Below are positions 1 through 10,657 of a stretch of DNA of 64,000 nucleotides, piece after piece. The DNA lies in contig NZ_CP034882.1 in the NCBI RefSeq assembly GCF_005082825.1, positions 384,318 to 448,317 of the forward strand. Reading direction: 5' to 3'. Position numbers and translations under genes: made by a program. The stretch is from Buchnera aphidicola (Brevicoryne brassicae). GTDB lineage: Bacteria > Pseudomonadota > Gammaproteobacteria > Enterobacterales > Enterobacteriaceae. A model generated the notes under the pieces. The model was not told the DNA's origin. It did not search any database and saw only the letters and a program-made list of their open reading frames with translations. Each line of letters opens with the position of its first letter. Positions within the stretch are counted from its first letter, which is position 1.

Positions 1-45
1 AGTAAGTTTTTATTTTTTATAAGTATAAATATTCTAATAAAATTT

Positions 46-2793
46 TTATTTAGGCTTTGAAATAGGTGAATTCGAAAAATCTGTTGCAGAATGTGCTCCA
101 GCAGAATTTTTTCTAGTAATATTTGATTTTTTTATTAAAAAATTAGAATCAATTATTATTTTTTTTTCTTTTAAATATAAATTTTCAGAAATTTTTGTTA
201 TAGGTGCACTAGATTGATTTTGCTTCTCTGTAATTAAGATATCTTTTTTTTGTGATGTTAATAAAAAATTAGATTTTATAGTTTTTTGAATTTGATTATT
301 ATATTTTAAAGATTTTTTAATCAAATTTATTTCATTTTTTATTTTAAGAAAATTGAGTTTTTTAAATTGTTTGTTTTGTATTATTATTTTTTGTTTTTCT
401 ATTTCATTTAATTTTAATATTGGATATTTGATCCAAACTTTATTAAATGCTAGTTCTAATGAAAAAACTGAAGACATTATAATTATTGGAGATTTAAAAA
501 TATTCTCTTGTAAAAATTTTTTTTCTAAAGTATTTTTTTTTAATTTTTTAGAACTATTTAAAACATGATAGAACACAGAATTATCAATCGTATGATTATA
601 TTTATTGATTAACGTATTTTTAAAGGAAACACTTTTACTTGGATATTTCTTTTTTATATTAAAATTATTTATTTTATTTTTCTTGTTTATAAAAATGTTT
701 AACTTTTGTTTTTTATTATTAAAAGAATTATTTTCTTTAATATCATTTGAATTTTGACTATCTAAATATTCTTTTTTATTTTTTTTATAAAAATAACTAT
801 CTTTTACTAATTTTACATTTTCATCTTTTAAAGATTCACTTTTTAAAGTTTTATCAAGAAAATTTAAATTAGTATTATAGTTTTCTTTTTGAGATTTATT
901 TAAAGGTGGAGATTTTTTTTTAAACAATTCAGATAAAGACGATATATTTTTTTTACTTAAAGAATCCTGTTTTTTTTTTAAAAGAACGCTATTTTTATTT
1001 TGAAAAGTATTTTTTTTTAAAATTTCACTTGTAAGTAAAATATGTTTTATTAAAAATGAATTTTTTAACCAAGAAACTATTTTAAATATCAAATTATTAT
1101 TTGATAATATGTTTAAAAAATTTTTATTCCAATTGTTTTTTTTTAAAATTTTTTCTCTGTCTTTTTTTATTTTTCTAGAATTATGTTTAGATGTATTAAA
1201 ATTATTTAAATTTAATTTTTCTTTTTTCTTTTTTTCTAAGATATTGTCTTTTAAAATATGTGTAATTTTACTCTTTCGAAAATTATAAAGACCATAACTA
1301 GTAGAATTTATATTTTCACCTCTTTTAACTCTAGAAACAGAATAATGAGGGGTTTTCATTTTTTTGCTAGGAACAATAATTGTTTTTCCACCACCTTGAC
1401 GTTTTTCTATAGCATGTACTGCATCTCTTTTTTCATTTAACAAATAACAAGCTATTTCTATAGGAACTATAGCATGTACCTCATGTGTATTTTCTTTCAA
1501 AGCTTCTTCTTCAATCAAACGCAAAATAGATAAAGATAAAGATTCATTGTCTCTAATAGTTCCTGTTCCTGTACATCTTGGACAAACATGATGACTAGAT
1601 TCACTTAAAGATGAACTTAATCTTTGTCGTGACATTTCTAATAAACCAAATTTAGAAATTTGACCGATTTGAATTCGAGCTCTATCTTCGCGTGCAATCT
1701 CACGTAACCTATTTTCAATAGCTCGTTGATGACTAATAGGAGTCATGTCTATAAAATCAATTACTATTAATCCACCTAAATCTCGTAGACGTAATTGACG
1801 AGAAATTTCATCTACTGCTTCAAGATTTGTATTAAAAGCAGTAGATTCAATATCTACACCACTTGTAGAACGAGAGGAGTTAATATCAATCGCGGTTAAA
1901 GCTTCTGTACTATCCAACATAATTGATCCCCCAGAAGGTAGTCGTACTTTCCTCTGAAAGGCAGAATCTATTTGTGTTTCAATTTGAAAATAACTAAATA
2001 GTGGAACAGATCCAGTATATAGTTTGATTTTATTAATAAAATCTGGTCTACCTAAAAAGGTTATATGTGAACGAGCTAAATCTAATATTTTAGGATTGTC
2101 AATTAAAATCTCTCCAATATCCTGACGTAAATAATCACGAAAAGCACGTACAATAACGTTACTCTCTTGATGAATTAAAAACGGTGCGGGGCGTTTTTTT
2201 GCTACTTTTTGAATTGTATCCCAGTGTTTTAATCTTAGTGATAAATCCCATCGTAATGATTCTATAGATTTTCCTGCTCCAGCAGTACGCACTATTATAC
2301 TCATATCTTCAGGTAACTTTAATGATACTAATAATTCTTTTAATATCATTCTATCATTACCTTCAATTCTTCGTGATATACCATCAGACTTAGGATTATT
2401 CGGCATTAGTACTAAATAACTTCCTGCTAAACTAATAAAAGTAGTTAAAGCTGCACCTTTTGTACCTCTTTCTTCCTTATTTATTTGAACAATTACTTCT
2501 TGTCCTTCTTGTAAAATATCTTTAATGTTAAAACGTAAACTATGAATGTAATGTTTTGGAAAATAATTTTTAGATATTTCCTTTAATGGTAAAAATCCAT
2601 GTTTTTCTTCACCATAATCTACAAAAGCTGCTTCTAAACTGGGTTCAATACGAGAAATTTTTCCTTTATATATATTTGATTTTTTTTGTTCTGATCCCAA
2701 AGTTTCTATATCAAGATCATATAAGCGTTGACCATCAACAAGGGCTACGCGCAACTCTTCCTGCTGAGTTGCATTAATTAACATTCTTTTCAT
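46..2793 (-). CDS. rne: Ribonuclease E (degradosome endonuclease)
   Basis: Single-strand endoribonuclease that starts mRNA decay and processes rRNA and tRNA at the inner membrane. The frame is open 15 codons further upstream, but the start at 2793 gives the family N-terminus [20 protein letters not shown] and has an AAGAGAG Shine-Dalgarno upstream. Product is 915 aa (E. coli 1061). Numbering of the catalytic half matches E. coli exactly: D303 (IDIN), D346 (FIDMTP) and Zn-link C404/C407 (CPRC). Residues ~520-860 are Lys/Asn-rich and divergent. An amphipathic stretch at ~566-587 ([13 protein letters not shown]) sits where the E. coli membrane anchor lies. The C-terminus (QSSAPITK...AGAHSAT) resembles the E. 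coli PNPase-binding tail. Divergent from rluC, as in E. coli. Confidence 0.97.
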   Translation of the reverse strand: MKRMLINATQQEELRVALVDGQRLYDLDIETLGSEQKKSNIYKGKISRIEPSLEAAFVDYGEEKHGFLPLKEISKNYFPKHYIHSLRFNIKDILQEGQEVIVQINKEERGTKGAALTTFISLAGSYLVLMPNNPKSDGISRRIEGNDRMILKELLVSLKLPEDMSIIVRTAGAGKSIESLRWDLSLRLKHWDTIQKVAKKRPAPFLIHQESNVIVRAFRDYLRQDIGEILIDNPKILDLARSHITFLGRPDFINKIKLYTGSVPLFSYFQIETQIDSAFQRKVRLPSGGSIMLDSTEALTAIDINSSRSTSGVDIESTAFNTNLEAVDEISRQLRLRDLGGLIVIDFIDMTPISHQRAIENRLREIAREDRARIQIGQISKFGLLEMSRQRLSSSLSESSHHVCPRCTGTGTIRDNESLSLSILRLIEEEALKENTHEVHAIVPIEIACYLLNEKRDAVHAIEKRQGGGKTIIVPSKKMKTPHYSVSRVKRGENINSTSYGLYNFRKSKITHILKDNILEKKKKEKLNLNNFNTSKHNSRKIKKDREKILKKNNWNKNFLNILSNNNLIFKIVSWLKNSFLIKHILLTSEILKKNTFQNKNSVLLKKKQDSLSKKNISSLSELFKKKSPPLNKSQKENYNTNLNFLDKTLKSESLKDENVKLVKDSYFYKKNKKEYLDSQNSNDIKENNSFNNKKQKLNIFINKKNKINNFNIKKKYPSKSVSFKNTLINKYNHTIDNSVFYHVLNSSKKLKKNTLEKKFLQENIFKSPIIIMSSVFSLELAFNKVWIKYPILKLNEIEKQKIIIQNKQFKKLNFLKIKNEINLIKKSLKYNNQIQKTIKSNFLLTSQKKDILITEKQNQSSAPITKISENLYLKEKKIIIDSNFLIKKSNITRKNSAGAHSATDFSNSPISKPK

Positions 2794-3132
2794 TGTAACT
2801 TTTTCTCTCTTATTTTTATAAATAAGTAAATACATCAACAGGAAATATAAATCAGTAAAAAATTAATTTCTTATTATAATAATATGACTTCTATTTGAAA
2901 TACCTATAAAAATAAGTTTTTTATAAAAAAATTTAACATAAAAAGAAGTTTAAATATAAATATATAAAAAAACTTAATGTATATAAATAAAACTGATATA
3001 TTTAAAAATATCAAAATCATTATCTTCACTACTATATTTAATAGTGAATAATTTAATTAATATATTTATATAAATAATTATATTATAATAAATAAAAATT
3101 AAAAAAATTACTTTAAAATAGAGATTTTTTTA
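2794..3132. other. Divergent rne/rluC intergenic region
   Basis: 339 bases without a gene between the two divergent starts; it must hold both promoters. The only clear structure is an inverted repeat, TTCACTA (3025-3031) and TAGTGAA (3042-3048), with a 10-nt spacer. In E. coli the rne 5' UTR is long and structured for autoregulation. I cannot recognise those hairpins here in the AT-rich background. Confidence 0.5.
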
Positions 3133-4077
3133 ATGAAACATAAAATACTGCCTATATCTATTATATATATTAATGAAGATATGATAAACCAACGATTAGA
3201 TAATTTTATGCATAGTAAATTTAAAAATCTACCTAAAAGTATGATTTATCGTATTATAAGAACCGGTAAGATTCGAGTTAATAAAAAAAGAATCAAGCCG
3301 TGTTATAAATTAAAATTAGGAGATATGCTTAAAATTCCACCAATAAAAATCTCAAATAATATAAAAAAAACTTTACCTTCCTTAAATCAAAATAAAAATT
3401 TACTGCATAGTATTATATATGAAGATAATGATCTATTGATTATCAATAAACCTTCAGGAATTGCAGTACATGGTGGTAGCGGATTAAATTTTGGAGTTAT
3501 TGAATACTTTCGAAAACTACGTCCACTAGAAAAGTTTCTAGAACTTGTACATCGTATTGATCGTGAAACATCAGGTGTATTAATATTAGCAAAAAAACGT
3601 TTGTCTTTAATATCTTTGCATAAACAACTAAGAGAAAAAAAAATCAAAAAAAAATATATAGCATTAGTACATGGTTTATGGCCTTTTAAAATAAAAAAAA
3701 TTTCAGAACCATTATTAAGACTTAAATCACAAAATACACAAAAAAAAGTATTAATTAATCCACTTGGAAAGCCTTCAGAAACTTTTTTTAAAATAAAACA
3801 AACATTTTCTTCTTCAACATTGTTATCAATTATCCCAAAAACTGGTCGAACACATCAAATTCGAGCACATACTTCATATATAGGGCATCCCATATGTTTT
3901 GATAAAAGATATGGAAAAAATAATTTAGATATAAGCATAAAAAATAAAATAAATATTAATAGACTTTTACTACATTCTAGTGAAATAAATTTTATTCATC
4001 CAAAAAATAAAAAAAAAATATGCATACAAGCTCCATTAGACAAAGCATTTAAAAATTATTTAAAAAATATGATCTAA
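3133..4077 (+). CDS. rluC: 23S rRNA pseudouridine synthase RluC
   Basis: Makes pseudouridines 955, 2504 and 2580 in 23S rRNA. It is 314 aa (E. coli 319), with an N-terminal S4 RNA-binding domain (about 15-75, QRLDNFMHSKF) and a catalytic RluA-family domain whose motif HRIDRETSG carries the nucleophilic Asp. GAG lies upstream of the ATG at 3133. Divergent to rne exactly as in E. coli. RluD, encoded at 58417-59355, is a paralogue with the motif HRLDKDTTG. The rne neighbourhood and the RNAGRI-type core favour RluC over RluA or RluD. Confidence 0.95.
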   Translation: MKHKILPISIIYINEDMINQRLDNFMHSKFKNLPKSMIYRIIRTGKIRVNKKRIKPCYKLKLGDMLKIPPIKISNNIKKTLPSLNQNKNLLHSIIYEDNDLLIINKPSGIAVHGGSGLNFGVIEYFRKLRPLEKFLELVHRIDRETSGVLILAKKRLSLISLHKQLREKKIKKKYIALVHGLWPFKIKKISEPLLRLKSQNTQKKVLINPLGKPSETFFKIKQTFSSSTLLSIIPKTGRTHQIRAHTSYIGHPICFDKRYGKNNLDISIKNKININRLLLHSSEINFIHPKNKKKICIQAPLDKAFKNYLKNMI

Positions 4078-4157
4078 TCGATTTGATAAAATTTAATGTA
4101 AAAAAGAAATTTTTATATTAAAATAATTTTTCTAAAACATTTAATGGAAAAACATAT

Positions 4158-4322
4158 ATGGCTGTTCAAAAAAATAAACCTACTCGTTCTAAAAGGGGAA
4201 TGAGACGTTCTCATGATTTTTTAGTAGAACCAAAATTATCCATAGATAAACTTTGTGGAGAAACACATATTCGACATCATATTACTTCTAACGGTTATTA
4301 TAAAGGTAAAAAGATAATTTAA
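4158..4322 (+). CDS. rpmF: 50S ribosomal protein L32
   Basis: Small gene of 54 aa (E. coli 57) beginning [20 protein letters not shown], almost identical to E. coli L32. It retains the [17 protein letters not shown]-terminal block. It starts 80 nt after rluC; the E. coli gene between them (yceD) is missing. The position upstream of the fatty-acid cluster is the enterobacterial arrangement. Confidence 0.97.
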   Translation: MAVQKNKPTRSKRGMRRSHDFLVEPKLSIDKLCGETHIRHHITSNGYYKGKKII

Positions 4323-4637
4323 AAAAATTAAAAAATGGTGCTTGTAAAAAAGTACCATTTATAAAATATATAAGAAATATTAAATTCAATTTAACCTTTT
4401 TTAACAACATATATTTTTATTAAAAACGTTTTTTGTAAAATAAAAAAACAACATTTTTAAAAAATTTTTATATTTTAATAAGCAAAATATTAATATTTTA
4501 AAATACTTTTTATAATATCTAAAAATATTTAAAAAATTAACATAGATTGTATCTGAAAATCATTAGACATAACTTTTTATGTTTTATATCATAAATTTTT
4601 TTTAAATAATACAGAACTAAAAAATTAGGTAATTATA
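4323..4637 (+). other. rpmF-fabD gap with a hairpin (plsX-fabH deletion site)
   Basis: 315 bases without a gene. In E. coli plsX and fabH lie here, and no remnant of either is readable. Just after rpmF an 11-bp stem (4333-4343 pairing with 4350-4360, one G.U, loop GTAAAA) could end or protect the rpmF mRNA. It lacks a run of T, so it is not a textbook intrinsic terminator. The rest is plain AT-rich sequence that presumably holds the fabD promoter. Confidence 0.5.
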
Positions 4638-5621
4638 ATGTATTCATTTGCAATGTTATTTCCAGGACAAGGCTCACAATATATAGGTATGTTATCTTCT
4701 TTCTTTTACAAAAATGATAATATTATTAAACAGACTTTTAAAGAAGCATCACATTACATTAAGTATGATCTACTTAAATTGATAACAGAAGGACCAAAAG
4801 AAAAACTAAATCAAAATAAATATACACAAGCAGCCATATTAACTTCATCAGTTTCAATTTATCGACTTTGGAATAGTAAAAATGGAATATCTCCATTATT
4901 AATGTCAGGACACAGTCTTGGTGAATATTCCGCTTTAGTATGCTCTAATGCAATGAAGTTTTCTGATGCATTAAAAATTGTTTTTTTACGTGGCAAATTA
5001 ATGGAAAAGACTAGTATAAATCGTCCTGCCTTAATGAATGCAATAATTGGTATAGATAAAAAAATAGTTCAAACTGCTTGTGCAATATATTCAAAAAAAC
5101 AAGTAGTATCTCTAGCTAGTATAAATTCTCATGATCAAATTGTAATATCAGGAGATAAAAACGCTGTATACAAAACCAGTTTAAAATGTAAAAAATTTGG
5201 TGCTAAAAATATATTTAACTTAAATATTAACATAGCTGCTCATTCTGAACTAATGAAACCAATATGTGAAAAGTTAAACAAAATATTAAAAGTTACCGTT
5301 ATACGTCCACCAAAAATCCCAATAATCAATAATGTTGATGTAAAATTTGAAAATACTGGCAAAAAAATTAAAAATGCCTTAATTAGACAAATTTATAGTA
5401 CTGTAAGATGGCAAGAAATTATAAATTTAATAGAACTAAAAAAAATTTTTATGATATTAGAAGTAGGACCTAATAAAATTTTAACCAATTTAAATAAAAA
5501 AAATAAAAATTTTATTTCATTTAGTACAAATAATTTAAAAAATTTTCTAATAGCATTTAAAAAAATTAACAAAGGAAGTTATGAAAAAAAACAAAAAAAC
5601 GGCATTAATTACAGGGGCTAA
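4638..5621 (+). CDS. fabD: Malonyl-CoA:ACP transacylase FabD
   Basis: Loads malonyl groups from CoA onto acyl carrier protein for fatty-acid synthesis. It starts MYSFAMLFPGQGSQYIGML and has the nucleophile elbow GHSLG (Ser93) and catalytic His202 (AAHSELMKP). At 327 aa it is longer than the E. coli enzyme (309 aa). The extra C-terminal residues are Lys/Asn-rich, and their coding sequence runs 41 nt into fabG in another frame, as if the original stop was lost. The ACP substrate gene acpP is two genes downstream. Confidence 0.96.
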   Translation: MYSFAMLFPGQGSQYIGMLSSFFYKNDNIIKQTFKEASHYIKYDLLKLITEGPKEKLNQNKYTQAAILTSSVSIYRLWNSKNGISPLLMSGHSLGEYSALVCSNAMKFSDALKIVFLRGKLMEKTSINRPALMNAIIGIDKKIVQTACAIYSKKQVVSLASINSHDQIVISGDKNAVYKTSLKCKKFGAKNIFNLNINIAAHSELMKPICEKLNKILKVTVIRPPKIPIINNVDVKFENTGKKIKNALIRQIYSTVRWQEIINLIELKKIFMILEVGPNKILTNLNKKNKNFISFSTNNLKNFLIAFKKINKGSYEKKQKNGINYRG

Positions 5622-6312
5622 TCGCGGAATAGGAAAAGCAATTGCAGAAGAATTCGTAAAAAAGGGAATTCAAATAATTGGAACCTCAACAACTCAGAAT
5701 GGAGTTAATATAATTAATAAATATTTAAAAGAAAATGGATTTGGTTTAGTTTTAAATTTAAATAACACTGATTCTATCATACAAAATATTAAAAATATTT
5801 CTAAAAAATATTCTATTGATATATTAATTAATAATGCTGGTATTAAAAAAGATAATTTATTAATAAAAATGACTGATAAAGATTGGAATGATGTTATTAA
5901 AACTAATTTAACATCAATCTTTCATCTCATAAAATATGTTCTTCAATCCATGATAAAAAAAAGATATGGTCGAATTATTACTATTAGTTCTATAATTGGT
6001 TATACAGGCAATAAAGGACAAGTGAATTACAGTGCTTCGAAGTCAGGACTTATAGGATTTCATAAATCATTAGCTTTAGAAGTTGCATCAAAAGGTATTA
6101 CTGTAAATATAGTTTCACCGGGATTTATTAAAACAGATTTTATAAAAACGTTAAATTTGATGCAATATCAAAAATATTTATCTCAAATACCTATGCAAAG
6201 ATTAGGATATGCTAAAGAAGTAGCTAATGCTGTTATGTTTTTAGCTTCAGAGAAATCATCATATATTACTGGACATACATTACATGTAAATGGCGGCATG
6301 TTTATGATATAA
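5581..6312 (+). CDS. fabG: 3-oxoacyl-ACP reductase FabG
   Basis: NADPH-dependent reductase of the fatty-acid elongation cycle, 243 aa. It is a short-chain dehydrogenase with the Rossmann glycine motif TGANRGIGKA (11-20), NNAG, and the catalytic triad Ser137, Tyr150 and Lys154 (NYSASK). The Shine-Dalgarno AAAGGAAG lies just before the ATG at 5581, inside the 3' end of fabD, so the two genes are translationally linked. The C-terminal GHTLHVNGGM is typical. Confidence 0.97.
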   Translation: MKKNKKTALITGANRGIGKAIAEEFVKKGIQIIGTSTTQNGVNIINKYLKENGFGLVLNLNNTDSIIQNIKNISKKYSIDILINNAGIKKDNLLIKMTDKDWNDVIKTNLTSIFHLIKYVLQSMIKKRYGRIITISSIIGYTGNKGQVNYSASKSGLIGFHKSLALEVASKGITVNIVSPGFIKTDFIKTLNLMQYQKYLSQIPMQRLGYAKEVANAVMFLASEKSSYITGHTLHVNGGMFMI

Positions 6313-6363
6313 TACCTAAAAGACTATAATAATTATATTTAAAAAATAATAGAGACCATAAAA

Positions 6364-6603
6364 ATGAAAAATGTTGAAAAACGTATAAAAAAAATCATAA
6401 CTGATAAATTAGATATTAAAGAAGAAAACATCATTAATAAATCTTCTTTTACAGAAGATCTGGGTGCAGATTCACTTGATATAGTAGAATTAATTATGGC
6501 ATTAGAAGAAGAGTTTGATATTGAAATTTCAGATGAGGATGCTGAAAAAATCAGTACTATACAAGAATCTATTGATTATATTAAATCTCGTTTTCAAAAA
6601 TAA
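6364..6603 (+). CDS. acpP: Acyl carrier protein
   Basis: Small acidic carrier (79 aa) for growing acyl chains. The phosphopantetheine site is Ser37 in EDLGADSLD, followed by the acidic helix [12 protein letters not shown] that docks FabD and FabG. It lies 51 nt after fabG in the conserved fabD-fabG-acpP order. E. coli fabF, pabC and mltG, which follow acpP, are absent, and tmk starts 3 nt after the stop. Confidence 0.98.
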   Translation: MKNVEKRIKKIITDKLDIKEENIINKSSFTEDLGADSLDIVELIMALEEEFDIEISDEDAEKISTIQESIDYIKSRFQK

Positions 6604-6606
6604 ATA

Positions 6607-7245
6607 ATGCAAAAAAACAAATTTATTGTAATTGAAGGATTGGAAGGTGCAGGTAAAACTAACGCCTGTATATGTATAAAAAAAATATTAAATCAATATA
6701 ATATTAAAAATATAATATTAGTACGACAGCCAGGTAGTACACCTATTGCAGAAGAAATAAGAAAATTAATACAAAAAAAATTTGATACAGATAATTTTAT
6801 AAAAGAAACTGAATTATTATTAATGTATGCAGCAAGAATCCAATTAATTGAAACAATAATAAAACCTGCATTAAAAAATGGAAAATGGGTTATTTGTGAT
6901 CGTCATGATTTATCTTCTTTAGCTTATCAAGGTGGAGGATTAGGGATTAAAAAAACAATAATCACTCAATTAAAAAATTTATTTTTAAAAGATTTTATTC
7001 CTGATTTAACGATTTATTTAGATATATCTCCAAAAATAGGATTAAAAAGAGCACTTAAGCGAAGTCCTTTAGATCAAATTGAAAATAGATCTTTAAATTT
7101 CTTTAAAAAAGCTAGAAAAATTTACTTAAAAAACATCAAACTAAATCAAAAAATTATAAAAATTAATGCTAATTTAGATTTAAAAACTGTAACGAAAAAC
7201 ATTACAAAAAAAATGTCAAATTGGCTACATAAGCAAGTTATATGA
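6607..7245 (+). CDS. tmk: Thymidylate kinase
   Basis: Phosphorylates dTMP to dTDP. It is 212 aa with P-loop GLEGAGKT (11-18) and the DRHDLSSLAYQGGG substrate-binding region; the LID region is Lys/Arg-containing. It follows acpP by 3 nt without a good Shine-Dalgarno, suggesting coupled translation. Its stop overlaps the holB start by 4 nt (ATGA). The tmk-holB-tatD order is that of E. coli. Confidence 0.95.
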   Translation: MQKNKFIVIEGLEGAGKTNACICIKKILNQYNIKNIILVRQPGSTPIAEEIRKLIQKKFDTDNFIKETELLLMYAARIQLIETIIKPALKNGKWVICDRHDLSSLAYQGGGLGIKKTIITQLKNLFLKDFIPDLTIYLDISPKIGLKRALKRSPLDQIENRSLNFFKKARKIYLKNIKLNQKIIKINANLDLKTVTKNITKKMSNWLHKQVI

Positions 7246-8222
7246 ACTTATATCCTTGGTTAATGAAACCATATAAAAATATTATTTACCAATATCAAAT
7301 AAAAAAAGCCCATCATGCTCTTCTTATAAAAACTGAAAAAGGAATAGGAGTATCTAATTTAATTTGGTATATCAGTAAATGGTTGTTGTGTCTTAAACCT
7401 ATAGGAATAAACTGTTGTAATGAATGTCATGGATGTAAATTAATGGTTGCTCGAAATCATCCAGATTGGCATTACCTAAAAAATAACACATTTAATATTA
7501 ATGATATAAGAATAATCAATGAAAAAATATTCAAACATCCACAACAAGGTGGAAATAAAATTATTTTTTTATCAAATATTGAAAACTTAACACCATATGC
7601 AGTAAATGCTTTTTTAAAAACATTAGAAGAACCTCCAAAAAATACTTGGTTTTTTCTTATAAGTTATAATCATGTTAATTTACATTTAACTTTAAATAGC
7701 CGTTGTCTTTTATACAAAATATTTATTCCAAAAGAAAAAGACAGTATAAAATGGTTGAAAAAAAAAACATTTAAGAAAAATAGATCATGTTTAACTGCAT
7801 TAAGAATCAATCAAGGTTCACCTATATCTGCAAAAAAATTTATTAATGAAGAAGTATGGATAGAAAGAGAAAATTTTTATAAATGTTTATTTAATGCTTT
7901 TAAAAATAAAAATATGTTAAAAATATTAAAAATTTTAAATAAAAAAAATAGCACAATTAAAATAAACTGGATATGCTCATTATTATTTGATTCTATTAAG
8001 TTCAATTTTAGTAAAGAAAAATATTTAACTAATATTGATCAAATAGCACTTATTCAATTTATTTCTTATAATTATACTAATTCTATTTTGGACATTAGTA
8101 TCCGCACTTGGATGCAATGCAGATATAGACTATTAAATATACCTGGAATAAATTATGAGTTATTATTAACGGAACAACTACTCAGATGGGAACAAATTTT
8201 ACATTTTGTACTTTTAACTTAA
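7242..8222 (+). CDS. holB: DNA polymerase III delta' subunit
   Basis: Clamp-loader subunit, 326 aa (E. coli 334). The four zinc-binding cysteines C50, C59, C62 and C65 (CCNECHGC) are at E. coli positions. The sensor-like region NAFLKTLEEPPKNTWF is conserved. As in other delta' proteins there is no working Walker A motif. The C-terminal half is Lys/Asn/Ile-rich and divergent. It overlaps tmk by 4 nt. Confidence 0.93.
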   Translation: MNLYPWLMKPYKNIIYQYQIKKAHHALLIKTEKGIGVSNLIWYISKWLLCLKPIGINCCNECHGCKLMVARNHPDWHYLKNNTFNINDIRIINEKIFKHPQQGGNKIIFLSNIENLTPYAVNAFLKTLEEPPKNTWFFLISYNHVNLHLTLNSRCLLYKIFIPKEKDSIKWLKKKTFKKNRSCLTALRINQGSPISAKKFINEEVWIERENFYKCLFNAFKNKNMLKILKILNKKNSTIKINWICSLLFDSIKFNFSKEKYLTNIDQIALIQFISYNYTNSILDISIRTWMQCRYRLLNIPGINYELLLTEQLLRWEQILHFVLLT

Positions 8223-8255
8223 TTATGAAATTACTTATATAAAAGAGATAAAATA

Positions 8256-9065
8256 ATGTTCTTAACTGATTCACACTGTCATATTGATAGATTAAATTAT
8301 AATTTATTACATAAAAGTTTAGAAGATGTTTTAAATAAGTCTTATAAAAACCACGTAAAAAATTTACTAGCAGTATCAACTTCAATAAATAATTTTCATA
8401 AAATTCAAAAAATGTCACAAAAAAATAAAAATATTTATTATTCCTGTGGTATTCATCCCTTAAATTGCAAAAAAGAATTAAAAAATTTTCATACATTAGA
8501 AATTATATCTAAAAAAATAGAAGAACAATCTTATCTAAAAAATGTAGTGGCATTAGGTGAATCTGGTTTAGATTATTACCACTCAATAGAAAATAAAAAC
8601 ATTCAAAAAGATTTTTTTCGTGAACATATCAGAATTGCAATAAAAGTAAAAAAACCAATTATAGTACATTCTCGTAATGCTATAAATGATACTATAAAAA
8701 TACTAAAAGAAGAAAATGCACAAGACTGTAAAGGAGTATTACATTCTTTTACTGAAAACTATGATTCAGCATATAAATTATTAGATATAGGTTTTTATAT
8801 TTCTATTTCTGGAATTATTACTTTTAAAAATGCTATACAATTAAAAAATACAATAAAAAAAATACCATTAGAACGTTTATTAATAGAAACAGATTCACCA
8901 TATTTATCACCAGAACCACATCGAGGATTAGAAAATCAACCTGCATATTTATTTAATACAGCACAATGCATTTCTTCATTAATGAAAACAGATATAAAAA
9001 TACTAGCAAATATTACAACAAAAAATTTTCGTAGATTATTTAATATAAAAAATATAAATATATAA
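8256..9065 (+). CDS. ycfH: TatD-family metal-dependent DNase (YcfH)
   Basis: TIM-barrel hydrolase of the TatD family, 269 aa (E. coli YcfH 265). Metal-ligand motifs are visible in order: DSHCHID near the N-terminus, [10 protein letters not shown], the HSR and LHSF histidines, and [14 protein letters not shown]. The family acts as a 3'-5' DNase or in nucleic-acid repair; the exact role of YcfH is not settled. It is the last gene of the tmk-holB-ycfH group, 33 nt after holB. Confidence 0.92.
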   Translation: MFLTDSHCHIDRLNYNLLHKSLEDVLNKSYKNHVKNLLAVSTSINNFHKIQKMSQKNKNIYYSCGIHPLNCKKELKNFHTLEIISKKIEEQSYLKNVVALGESGLDYYHSIENKNIQKDFFREHIRIAIKVKKPIIVHSRNAINDTIKILKEENAQDCKGVLHSFTENYDSAYKLLDIGFYISISGIITFKNAIQLKNTIKKIPLERLLIETDSPYLSPEPHRGLENQPAYLFNTAQCISSLMKTDIKILANITTKNFRRLFNIKNINI

Positions 9066-9171
9066 AAAACTTTTTAATTATTATTTTTTTAAATATGAAA
9101 ACGTTTATTCAAAAATAAAGTATATATGTTATTCATTTTGAATTTTTATATATATTTAGGAGTCTTTCAAC

Positions 9172-10605
9172 GTGTTTAAAAATGTATTTGCAAACCTTCA
9201 AAAAGTTGGTAAATCACTTATGTTACCTGTTTCAGTATTACCTATTGCAGGAATACTTTTAGGAATAGGATCTGCACATCTTAGCTTGTTACCGGATATT
9301 GTTTCTCAACTTATGGCTCAAACAGGAGGATCTGTTTTTAGTAACATGCCTTTAATTTTTGCAATTGGAGTTGCTCTTGGTTTTACTAAAAATGATGGTG
9401 TTGCAGCATTAGCCGCTGTCGTTTCTTATGGTATTTTAATTAAAACAATGTCAGTAATCGAACCAATAGTTTTAGATACAACTATTGATATCATAAAAGA
9501 TAAACATCTTTCTGATACTGGTATATTAGGAGGGATTATTGCAGGTGCAATTTCATCATATATGTTTAATAAATTTTATCGTATTCAATTACCTGAATAT
9601 TTAGGTTTTTTTTCTGGAAAAAGATTTATTCCTATAATTTCAGGATTATCTACGATATTAATAGGTTCAATATTATCTATAATATGGCCTCCTATTGGAC
9701 ATGAAATTCAAATTTTTTCTCAATGGGCTGCTTATCAAAATCCTATTCTTGCTTTTGCTCTTTATGGTTTAGTAGAAAGAGCTTTAGTGCCATTTGGATT
9801 ACATCATATATGGAATGTTCCATTTCAAATGCAAATTGGAGAATATACTAATGCTGCAGGACAAGTTTTTCATGGAGATATTGCTAGGTATATGGCGGGT
9901 GATTCTACAGCTGGAAATTTATCAGGGGGATTTATCTTTAAAATGTATGGTCTTCCTGGGGCAGCATTAGCCATTTGGCATTCGGCGAGAAAAGAACACA
10001 AGGCTAAAATAGGTAGTATTATGATCTCTTCAGCTTTAACTGCATTTTTAACAGGAATTACCGAGCCAATTGAATTTTCATTTATTATTGTTGCACCTGT
10101 TTTATATTTTATACATGCTATTTTAGCTGGATTATCTTTTCCTCTTTGCATTTTTTTAGATATGCGCGCAGGAACTAGTTTTTCACATGGTTTTATAGAT
10201 TTTTTAGTATTAAGTGGAAATAGTAATCATATACTTTTCTTTCCTGTTATTGGAATATTTTATGGATTTTTATATTATATTATATTTTATTTATTAATTA
10301 TTAGTTTTAATTTACAAACACCAGGAAGAGAAAAAATTCAAAATAATACATTATTAAAAAATAATATTGAAATTGCACCATATATTATTAAAGCGCTCGG
10401 TGGAAAAAACAATATCAAGAATTTAGATGCATGTATTACTAGACTGAGAATTACTGTATTAGACATATCTAAAGTTAAACAAAATGATTTAAAAGATCTT
10501 GGTGCAGCAGGAATAATTATTTCAGGATCAGGTATACAAGCTGTTTTTGGTACTAGATCTGAAAACATTAAAACAGCCATCGAAGAACATATAAAAAATA
10601 TATAA
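9172..10605 (+). CDS. ptsG: PTS glucose transporter EIICB(Glc)
   Basis: Imports and phosphorylates glucose at the inner membrane. It is 477 aa, the same length as E. coli. The start is GTG at 9172, 9 nt after TTAGGAG, and gives [20 protein letters not shown]. The EIIC membrane domain (about 1-385) contains [11 protein letters not shown]. The EIIB domain carries phospho-Cys421 in LDACITRLR, at the E. coli position. EIIA(Glc) (crr) must be encoded elsewhere. This is the main sugar-uptake protein visible in the window. Confidence 0.97.
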   Translation: MFKNVFANLQKVGKSLMLPVSVLPIAGILLGIGSAHLSLLPDIVSQLMAQTGGSVFSNMPLIFAIGVALGFTKNDGVAALAAVVSYGILIKTMSVIEPIVLDTTIDIIKDKHLSDTGILGGIIAGAISSYMFNKFYRIQLPEYLGFFSGKRFIPIISGLSTILIGSILSIIWPPIGHEIQIFSQWAAYQNPILAFALYGLVERALVPFGLHHIWNVPFQMQIGEYTNAAGQVFHGDIARYMAGDSTAGNLSGGFIFKMYGLPGAALAIWHSARKEHKAKIGSIMISSALTAFLTGITEPIEFSFIIVAPVLYFIHAILAGLSFPLCIFLDMRAGTSFSHGFIDFLVLSGNSNHILFFPVIGIFYGFLYYIIFYLLIISFNLQTPGREKIQNNTLLKNNIEIAPYIIKALGGKNNIKNLDACITRLRITVLDISKVKQNDLKDLGAAGIIISGSGIQAVFGTRSENIKTAIEEHIKNI

Positions 10606-10657
10606 AAAAATTATTTTAAAATAAAATATAAATTTTAAGTTTTAAAGGATTGAAATC

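Noticed and set aside
353..568. Hydrophobic plus-strand frame opposite the 3' half of rne
   Set aside because: It is the complement of Lys/Asn-rich rne codons, which read as Phe/Leu/Ile on the other strand; no start context.
4361..4637. Possible plsX or fabH remnant between rpmF and fabD
   Set aside because: All frames are short and of spacer composition; nothing resembles either protein.
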